This document shows, piece by piece, positions 58,357 through 64,000 of a DNA stretch of 64,000 bases. Source of the stretch: Methanobacterium spitsbergense (GTDB taxonomy: Archaea; Methanobacteriota; Methanobacteria; Methanobacteriales; Methanobacteriaceae). The notes under the pieces are model-generated. The model was given only the letters and a program-made list of their open reading frames with translations, made no database searches and had not been told where the DNA came from. Location of the stretch: contig NZ_JAIOUQ010000001.1 of assembly GCF_019931065.1 (NCBI RefSeq), forward strand, positions 71,648 through 135,647, read 5' to 3'. How positions within the stretch are numbered: the first letter of the stretch is position 1; the number at the start of each line of letters is the position of its first letter. The position numbers were made by a program, and so were the translations under genes.

Positions 58357-59172
58357 ATGGCAGAACTACCTGAAATTATGATATTAACCAGGCAGATATC
58401 CCATGAACTCAAGGGTAAAGAATTTGAATCTGTGGAAATAATCCAAGAAAAAAGTTTAAACATGGAAAAAAATGATTTTATTGAGAATATCCTCTCTAAA
58501 AAAGTTACCGGAGCATATAATAAGGGAAAATGGATATTTTTAGAGTTATCTGGAAATTCTAATCTTTTGCTTAATCTTGGAATGGGTGCTGATATTCTGT
58601 TTTATAATGCAGGGGAAGATTTGCCTGAGAAGTATCAATGCCACTTTCAATTTAATGACCAATCAGGATTTACCTGCAGGTTCTGGTGGTTTGGCCATGT
58701 AGAATTTGTTCCAACTCAAGAGTTAAACGAACACAAACCCACCATGGACATGGCACTTTCTCCTTTGGATACCAATTTCACAAATGAACATTTCACCAAG
58801 TTAATTAAGGGACGTTCCCAGATAAAAAACCTTATTTTAAACCAGAAAAAAATTGGCGGCATTGGAAACGTATATATACAGGATATCCTCTTTAAAGCTA
58901 AAATACACCCTCAAAGATTAGCAAATACTTTAAAACCAGAAGAAATAAATGATATCTACAAAATAATGAGGGAAAATTTGAAAAATGCCCTTGATAAAGG
59001 TGGTCTGGCATATGAAATGGATTTTTATGGAATCAAAGAAGGATACACCACAGAAGATTTCCTGGTGGCTTATAAAGACGGAGAACCCTGCCCTGTTTGC
59101 AGTACCATCATTGAAAAGATAAAAACAAGCAGTACATCCTCTTACATCTGTCCACAGTGTCAGCAGCTGTGA
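58357..59172 (+). CDS. MutM/Fpg-like DNA glycosylase homologue lacking the N-terminal proline
   Basis: 271 residues with GGGGGAT upstream. The order of parts is that of Fpg/Nei: N-terminal ELPEI, a beta sandwich, helix-two-turn-helix ([20 protein letters not shown], ~166-186) and a zinc finger (CPVC...CPQC at the C-terminus). In Fpg the residue after Met is Pro, the catalytic amine; here it is Ala (MAELPEI). The Arg of the zinc-finger tip (RGT in Fpg) also appears replaced (SSTSS). It likely binds DNA, but ordinary base-excision chemistry by Pro is not possible. Non-Pro homologues exist in anaerobes and their activity is unclear. Confidence 0.85.
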   Translation: MAELPEIMILTRQISHELKGKEFESVEIIQEKSLNMEKNDFIENILSKKVTGAYNKGKWIFLELSGNSNLLLNLGMGADILFYNAGEDLPEKYQCHFQFNDQSGFTCRFWWFGHVEFVPTQELNEHKPTMDMALSPLDTNFTNEHFTKLIKGRSQIKNLILNQKKIGGIGNVYIQDILFKAKIHPQRLANTLKPEEINDIYKIMRENLKNALDKGGLAYEMDFYGIKEGYTTEDFLVAYKDGEPCPVCSTIIEKIKTSSTSSYICPQCQQL

Positions 59173-59613
59173 ACAATTTTACTGTCTGTTTTATTATTGC
59201 ATTAAATGGATTTTTACTTTCACCTCATCTGGTCTATTTTAACCTATTGATTACTTAATAAATTCTTGTTGAATCCTTCCTGTTACGTATCACCTCTACA
59301 AGTATGATTCAGGTATAATCATTAGTAGAAACTAAAAAATATTAGAGAAAAAAAAGATATTATGTGTTAATGTTTGAATTCAAAAAATATATTTCGCTAT
59401 CTAGTTTGTTTAAGGCTTATTTTACTCAATAATTGGTAGTTTGTGAAGTTTAAATTTGTGATACTAATTTGTGTCAGTCATAATATAAATAATTTTTATC
59501 AATAAAATAACACTTAAAAGGAGATCTATCATAAAAAATAAATATTAAAACAAAACATAATCTAATAATAGTATAAATGAGAATTTAAGATATATAGTTG
59601 GGGGGAAATGTAT
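59173..59613. other. Intergenic, no feature seen
   Basis: About 440 bp, AT-rich. No ORF or strong hairpin. Ends in the GGGGGGAA ribosome-binding site of the next gene. Confidence 0.4.
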
Positions 59614-59970
59614 ATGAGAATATATATAATTCTGTTAATAATTGTTTCAGTGGTAATTATGTCTTCTGGATGTACTATACCCTTGCCGTGGGAAAACAAC
59701 AATAACAACACAACACCAAACACTACGGTGATAGTCCAAAATAATAGTGATGGCTCTTCATCAGGCGGGGGCAACACAGTGAAAGCTGCTGCACAAGACT
59801 GTCTAAATTGTGGGCACTACCCATGGTATAAAGGTACCAGATGTTCGGAATGTGGGTATGGGGACAATGATGGGATACTTAACTGTCCAAACTGTGGACG
59901 ATACACTTTCCATGGAACTTCTTGGGCTCAGGGATCCTGTAGTTCCTGTGGATATGGAACCTATAAATAA
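59614..59970 (+). CDS. Lipoprotein-like zinc-ribbon protein
   Basis: 118 residues from the ATG at 59614, 8 bases after GGGGGG; an ATG 6 bp earlier is too close. A signal segment (1-19) leads to SSGC, a lipobox-like end. An Asn/Thr/Ser/Gly-rich spacer follows, then CxxC pairs: CLNC, CSEC, CPNC and CSSC, making two zinc ribbons with a GT-x-C spacing. It appears to be exported and anchored. A metal site outside the cell is unusual; function unknown. Confidence 0.65.
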   Translation: MRIYIILLIIVSVVIMSSGCTIPLPWENNNNNTTPNTTVIVQNNSDGSSSGGGNTVKAAAQDCLNCGHYPWYKGTRCSECGYGDNDGILNCPNCGRYTFHGTSWAQGSCSSCGYGTYK

Positions 59971-60098
59971 CACCAAAATTCAGTTTAGAATCAAATATTT
60001 TGTTAACTTCACTAGTTTAATAATCCCGAAGTTAAATGAATCTAAAATGATACAAAATTTTTATTTAAATGTCTATTTAACTCAGTTTAAGAAACATT

Positions 60099-61739
60099 AT
60101 GAATAAAAAAGGAAAAGCTATTCTAATTGGTGCTGAAGACGAAGAAAACTTGGCAATAAGGTATTTAGCAGCGATTTTAAAGTTTGAAGGGCATGAAATC
60201 ACAGTAATTTCCTGTTCAGGATATAATGACTTTTCCCGAATATTATCAAAGGTTAAAAGCTGGGATCCTGACATGGTAATAGTTTCTATGGCTTTCCAAT
60301 CCTTGGCATTCATGTTCTTTGCAATTATCCAACAAATAAAAGAAATCAAACCCGAAATTCATGTAACTGTTGGAGGCCATTTTCCCACCTTCGAATACCA
60401 GAAAATATTAGAAAATGAATATGTAGACTCTTTAATCCGTTTTGAAGGTGAAAAACCAATATCCATGCTAATGGATTGTCTTATGAATGGAAAAGATTTA
60501 TCAGATATTCCTAACTTGTTATATAAAAATTATGAAGATGGAAAGGTAGTAGAAAACCATTTAAAACCTGAATTTCCTGATCTAGATGTATTACCATTTC
60601 CTATGCGTAATAAAAAACCTCAATTTAGATTAGGTGAGAAGTTTGCAACCTTAGTCACCAGCCGGGGTTGTTTCTATTCTAAATGTCTTTATTGTTGTAT
60701 TGGTGCATTTCACACCCCTAAGAAAGGAACTAAATACGCCATTAGAACTCCAGAAAATGTTGCAAAGGAAATGGCGCAATTGTATCACCATCAAGGAGTG
60801 AAATTATTTCAGTTCCATGATGATAACTTCCTCTTACCCTCAAAAAAAAAATCTTTAAAAAGGGTTAATTTATTAAAAAAAGCCCTTAAAGATAGAGGAG
60901 TGGGGGTTGACGAGATAGCTATCATGATAAAGACCCGTCCCGACTCATTGCATGAAAATATGGTAAATTCTCTTGTGGAAATGGGCACTGTTGGAATATT
61001 CCTCGGTGTTGAAAATGCAAGTGAAAGCGGGTTAAAGGCACTTGCAAGAGGTTCAAATCTTGATGAAATATATGATTCACTCGAATTACTGGATAAGTAT
61101 CCTATTTCGTTGACATTTAATCTGCTTATCTTCCATCCTAAAGCCAACCTAGTTGAAATCAATGATAACATCTGCTTCATGAATAAAAATTTGGATAAAG
61201 CCTTTGATTTTGGAAGGGCTGAAATTGTTGCAGGTTCTCCCTTAGAAAAGCTTGTAAGGAGAAAGGGACTTTTAAGGGGTGAATGGCCTCAATGGGATTA
61301 TACCATTGAAGATCAGGAGGTAGAGAAGATGTTTAGAATCAATTCTTTGACCTTTTATCGTGAAAATTCGCCCTACCCTGATTTTTCACATCATTTAATT
61401 GCACTCTCATATCGTGCCCAGTTGCTTAAACGATTTTATCCCGGTAGAATGTCCCGAAAATTAGCAAACGAAACATTGGATATTATCACAAAATCCAATG
61501 CATTTACAATTGAAAAACTGCTCAAAATATATGAGATTACAGCAGATATAGAAATTGATGGTGAAATTAACTTACTCTACAATGAAATGGAAAAATTTTA
61601 TTTAAGTTTAAATAGAAAGGTTGATAAATTATCAGATAAAATGTTGAGGTTCCAATTAGTAGAGCAAAAGTTCCAAAATCAGGGTTTAGTGGGGTACTTT
61701 CAAAATTCACAGACATTGAGTAAAATATTTAGGATTTAG
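60099..61739 (+). CDS. B12-binding-type radical SAM protein
   Basis: 546 residues. A Rossmann-like cobalamin-type domain (1-135: AILIGAEDEENLAIRYLAAILKFEGHEITVIS and IHVTVGGHFPTF) is followed by the radical SAM core (~180-400) with the cluster motif RGCFYSKCLYC, Cys 191, 196 and 199 (C-x4-C-x2-C), a spacing seen in cobalamin-dependent members. The usual His ligand motif DxHxxG is not obvious, so cobalamin may be bound base-off without His or not at all. A helical C-terminus follows. Reaction unknown; stands alone. No Shine-Dalgarno seen. Confidence 0.85.
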   Translation: MNKKGKAILIGAEDEENLAIRYLAAILKFEGHEITVISCSGYNDFSRILSKVKSWDPDMVIVSMAFQSLAFMFFAIIQQIKEIKPEIHVTVGGHFPTFEYQKILENEYVDSLIRFEGEKPISMLMDCLMNGKDLSDIPNLLYKNYEDGKVVENHLKPEFPDLDVLPFPMRNKKPQFRLGEKFATLVTSRGCFYSKCLYCCIGAFHTPKKGTKYAIRTPENVAKEMAQLYHHQGVKLFQFHDDNFLLPSKKKSLKRVNLLKKALKDRGVGVDEIAIMIKTRPDSLHENMVNSLVEMGTVGIFLGVENASESGLKALARGSNLDEIYDSLELLDKYPISLTFNLLIFHPKANLVEINDNICFMNKNLDKAFDFGRAEIVAGSPLEKLVRRKGLLRGEWPQWDYTIEDQEVEKMFRINSLTFYRENSPYPDFSHHLIALSYRAQLLKRFYPGRMSRKLANETLDIITKSNAFTIEKLLKIYEITADIEIDGEINLLYNEMEKFYLSLNRKVDKLSDKMLRFQLVEQKFQNQGLVGYFQNSQTLSKIFRI

Positions 61740-61827
61740 AATTAATATCTTATTAAAAATTAGTCATATAAAGAAATATAATATTATATTATGAATTAAG
61801 GTTGGATTAGATGAGGGTTGGTTAACT

Positions 61828-62325
61828 ATGGTTGATATCAAAATGGTTCTTTATCCCAATAAGTTCAAGATCTTCTTGTGTTTAATGTTGTTTATTCCAT
61901 GTTTAACTGTAATCATAGTTATTTTAGGCCCTACTTATGCATATTCCAAGGTATTCCTCTATTTCTCTTCAATTATTCTAAATGATCCTATATTTATAAT
62001 CAGCATTTTTTTGGGTTTCATTTTAAGCTATATTTTAGGCTGTTCAATTGATAATTACATAGAAAATAAAAATCTTAAAATTTTCATTGCAGTTCTATCT
62101 GGAATAATCTCTTTAATAATTATTTATGCCCTTTATAAAATGGTCACTGACCCGGTAATTTGTGATCCTGTACATATGCCCCAGAATCATACGATTTGTG
62201 ATCCTGTTCATAAGAATGCTCAAGGAAATATTTACAATTTAGATATTTTAAAGGACATTAACGTTGATTCTCAATCTATTAAAGATTCATACCAACAATG
62301 TATCAACAATCTAGGAAACAAATGA
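61828..62325 (+). CDS. Membrane protein with duplicated CDPVH motif
   Basis: 165 residues with three hydrophobic helices (about 15-40, 50-72, 85-105), then an external tail in which VICDPVH and TICDPVH occur 13 residues apart, and a final Cys. The repeated Cys/His pair could bind a metal. Family not recognised. The first ATG at 61828 is preferred by context. Confidence 0.55.
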   Translation: MVDIKMVLYPNKFKIFLCLMLFIPCLTVIIVILGPTYAYSKVFLYFSSIILNDPIFIISIFLGFILSYILGCSIDNYIENKNLKIFIAVLSGIISLIIIYALYKMVTDPVICDPVHMPQNHTICDPVHKNAQGNIYNLDILKDINVDSQSIKDSYQQCINNLGNK

Positions 62326-62463
62326 TTAAATAAATTTATTTGATAATACTTATAAGAATTTATTTTCATCAAATTATATCCGATTACTTTTTAGTTATGG
62401 TTATAACCATTTTTCAAGAGCAGAATATTAAAATAAATAAAAGAAAAAAAAGAAGTAAGTTTA

Positions 62464-62546
62464 TGCTCCTGTTTTGAATCTGAAGTGTATGTGGCTGCTA
62501 GGTTGTTGCCTGCGATGTCTTTGATTGCTTTGGCGTGCATATGACA
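62464..62546 (-). pseudogene. Adhesin C-terminal remnant (Big_5-type Ig-like end)
   Basis: On the minus strand one frame reads KAIKDIAGNNLAATYTSDSKQEH. The words AIxDxAGNNLAAxYT are the end of a Big_5/SbsA-type Ig-like domain as in the 10825 adhesin (SITDMQGNGLNTPYTT). Nothing before it is preserved. Confidence 0.6.
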
Positions 62547-62635
62547 TGGATACTAGACTAATCATAAAGGATCTAATGTTTCTATACGATCCATCTCAAC
62601 TTTGATTAAAATTCTAACTCTTTTTTTATTGTTAG

Positions 62636-62822
62636 GATGTAACAAGTTCGGCATTAATACTCCTACTTCTAGTGGATAGATGTGTATCCAAGTAACACTC
62701 AGATGCTTCTATCATCCTATATCTGGCCTTAGGATTAGAGTCTTTTAACAATTTATAAAATGAAGGAACAGTTTCTAAACCCAATTCTACAACTTTTTTA
62801 AAGGCATATTTTTTAAATTCAT
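62636..62822 (-). pseudogene. HEAT-repeat protein fragment, frameshifted near its start
   Basis: On the minus strand MNLK is followed, after a one-base slip in an A run, by KYAFKKVVELGLETVPSFYKLLKDSNPKARYRMIEASECYLDTHLSTRSRSINAELVTS and a stop. Another frame continues KKRVRILIKVEMDRIE. The helix pattern is HEAT-like, as in the 49581 product. A broken or truncated gene. Confidence 0.55.
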
Positions 62823-62924
62823 GTTATTAGTTTCATAAAATTAAAAGTATCGTTTGTGATGATAGATTCTTTATACATTTCTACGTTTTCTGTAATATTT
62901 ATCGTATTTTCTTTTATTTGGTTG

Positions 62925-63440
62925 TTATTAAACAAAAATATATTAATAGTCCATATTGTAAAAAGATCAAAGGAAGGTAAATAAATTTTTTTTTGTTAAA
63001 AAAAAACTTTTTTGGGATGGGGGTGGAAAGATTTATAGGACAAAATAAATTTTCAATAAATGATCATAATTTAATTATTTTTGCAGTTTTAATAACCCTA
63101 TTAGCTGTTATTTTTGCTTTGGGTATGGGTAATGTTTCAGCTGTTCCGGGAGATACTATTTATGTTAATGGAAATAGTACACTGGGAAACGATGATTGGA
63201 ATGGTGAATCTGCAACATATCAATCAGGTATAATCGGCCCGAAATATTCAATAAAAAACGCAACAGGAACAGTAAACACCAACGGACAAATATACATAGC
63301 CAATGAACAATACCAAGGAATAAACAACACAGGAATCACCATTGATAAAAACATGACTATTAATGGAGAAAGTCAAACAGATACCATAATAAACGGAACC
63401 TGCGCCAACTGGATATTCAAAATGTATAGTGGAATATATG
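62925..63440 (+). repeat. Right arm of the ~50-kb-spaced inverted repeat
   Basis: It matches the minus strand of 13160-13680: flank, leader and first ~130 codons. The leader carries GGGATGGGGG and GTGGAAAGATTTATAGG. The two arms are in opposite orientation about 49 kb apart. Confidence 0.85.
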
Positions 63441-64000
63441 TTACAATCAACAACATAACACTAACTGACACACAGTCAGATCAGGGTGGTGCTATCTACA
63501 ATAATGGTGGTACTTTGACAGTAAACAACAGTACTTTCACCAGTAACACCGCAAATTCTGGTGGTGCTATCTACAATAATGATGGTACTTTGACAGTAAA
63601 CAACAGTACTTTCACCAGTAACACTGCATATTATGGTGGTGCTATCTGCAATTATGGTAGTGTGACTGTAAACAACAGTACTTTCACCAGTAACACTGCA
63701 TCTTATGGTGGTGCTATCGCCAATTATGAAAGTACTGTGATAAATAATAGTACTTTCACCAGTAACCCCGCAAATTCTAATGGTGGTGCTATCTACAATT
63801 ATGATGGTACTGTGACTGTAAACGACAGTACTTTCACCAGTAACACCGCAAATTCTGGTGGTGCTATCTACAATAATTATGCTGGTACTGTGACTGTAAC
63901 AGACAGTACTTTCACAAATAACACTGCACCGAATGGTTATGGTGGTGCTATCTACAATGATGGTACTTTGACTGTTGATAACAGTACTTTCACAAATAAC
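63017..64000 (+). CDS. Adhesin-like beta-helix surface protein, N-terminal part (runs off the right edge)
   Basis: The frame is open from ATG 63017 (or GTG 63023, which has GGGATGGGG before it) through the last base: 328 codons. Signal segment NLIIFAVLITLLAVIFALGMGNVSA, then GDTIYVNGNSTLGND, the linker GQIYIANEQYQGINN and beta-helix turns GGAIYNN, LTVNNSTFTSNTA. It is nearly identical to the start of the 10825-13497 adhesin but here the reading frame from leader to signal is intact. The rest, including any Ig-like domains, lies outside the window. Confidence 0.88.
   Translation, partial: MGVERFIGQNKFSINDHNLIIFAVLITLLAVIFALGMGNVSAVPGDTIYVNGNSTLGNDDWNGESATYQSGIIGPKYSIKNATGTVNTNGQIYIANEQYQGINNTGITIDKNMTINGESQTDTIINGTCANWIFKMYSGIYVTINNITLTDTQSDQGGAIYNNGGTLTVNNSTFTSNTANSGGAIYNNDGTLTVNNSTFTSNTAYYGGAICNYGSVTVNNSTFTSNTASYGGAIANYESTVINNSTFTSNPANSNGGAIYNYDGTVTVNDSTFTSNTANSGGAIYNNYAGTVTVTDSTFTNNTAPNGYGGAIYNDGTLTVDNSTFTNN
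63480..64000 (+). repeat. Tandem 72-79 bp units of the adhesin beta-helix
   Basis: 'agtactttcac' recurs at about 63530, 63605, 63678, 63749, 63828, 63905 and 63982, always with 'ggtggtgctatc' in between. Each unit encodes one beta-helix turn. High identity allows turn gain or loss and gene conversion with the other adhesin. Confidence 0.85.

Noticed and set aside
1..64000. Prophage or integrated plasmid
   Set aside because: No integrase, capsid, terminase, partition or attachment-site signals; the remnants are of ordinary cellular genes.

Overview
The window is a 64-kb piece of an AT-rich archaeal chromosome, most likely from a Methanobacterium-type methanogen (order Methanobacteriales). The signs are a family B DNA polymerase that stops just after motif C, as in the two-polypeptide polymerase of this order; an MTH865-like protein; secreted beta-helix 'adhesin-like' proteins; pseudomurein-binding repeats; rubredoxin; UbiA prenyltransferases; and GGTG/GGAGG ribosome-binding sites with some TTG/GTG starts. 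I found no rRNA, tRNA, CRISPR array or intact transposase.

Layout. 0-2 kb: end of a TPR protein and a DUF815-type AAA ATPase. 2-14 kb: surface and membrane proteins (two paralogous secreted proteins, a small beta-helix protein, a NERD protein, several tiny membrane proteins and a large beta-helix/Ig-like adhesin on the minus strand). 14-27 kb: a four-PAS histidine kinase, small soluble proteins, a winged-helix regulator, an APC permease and a DUF389 protein. The permease and the DUF389 protein each have a decayed paralogue close by. 27-39 kb: ion and stress functions. A strong fluoride-riboswitch candidate precedes a Kef-type antiporter; then come two UspA proteins, a Ca2+/cation exchanger, a CPH-type copper ATPase, a response regulator with PAS, an amino-acid permease and a frameshifted plasma-membrane-type H+-ATPase. 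39-50 kb: two tandem UbiA prenyltransferases, a TetR regulator divergent from a membrane protein, small zinc-ribbon and TPR proteins, a GNAT enzyme, a GyrI-like protein, a VOC protein and a HEAT-repeat protein. 50-64 kb: two unknown genes divergent from the polymerase, a pseudomurein-binding glycoside-hydrolase-like secreted protein, a third UbiA, rubredoxin, a MutM-like protein, a B12-type radical SAM protein, and the start of a second adhesin that runs off the right edge.

The window holds many remnants: permease, DUF389, ThiS/MoaD-like, EFR1-like, response-regulator, ABC-ATPase, HEAT and adhesin-tail fragments. Two intergenic mosaics are patched together from pieces of loci found elsewhere in the window. 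Several otherwise intact genes carry single-base indels, some in homopolymers, which could mean decay, phase variation or assembly error. The two adhesins share promoter, leader and N-terminal coding sequence in inverted orientation about 50 kb apart. The most specific regulatory find is the fluoride aptamer, whose 3' strand can alternatively pair with the Shine-Dalgarno sequence of the antiporter gene.
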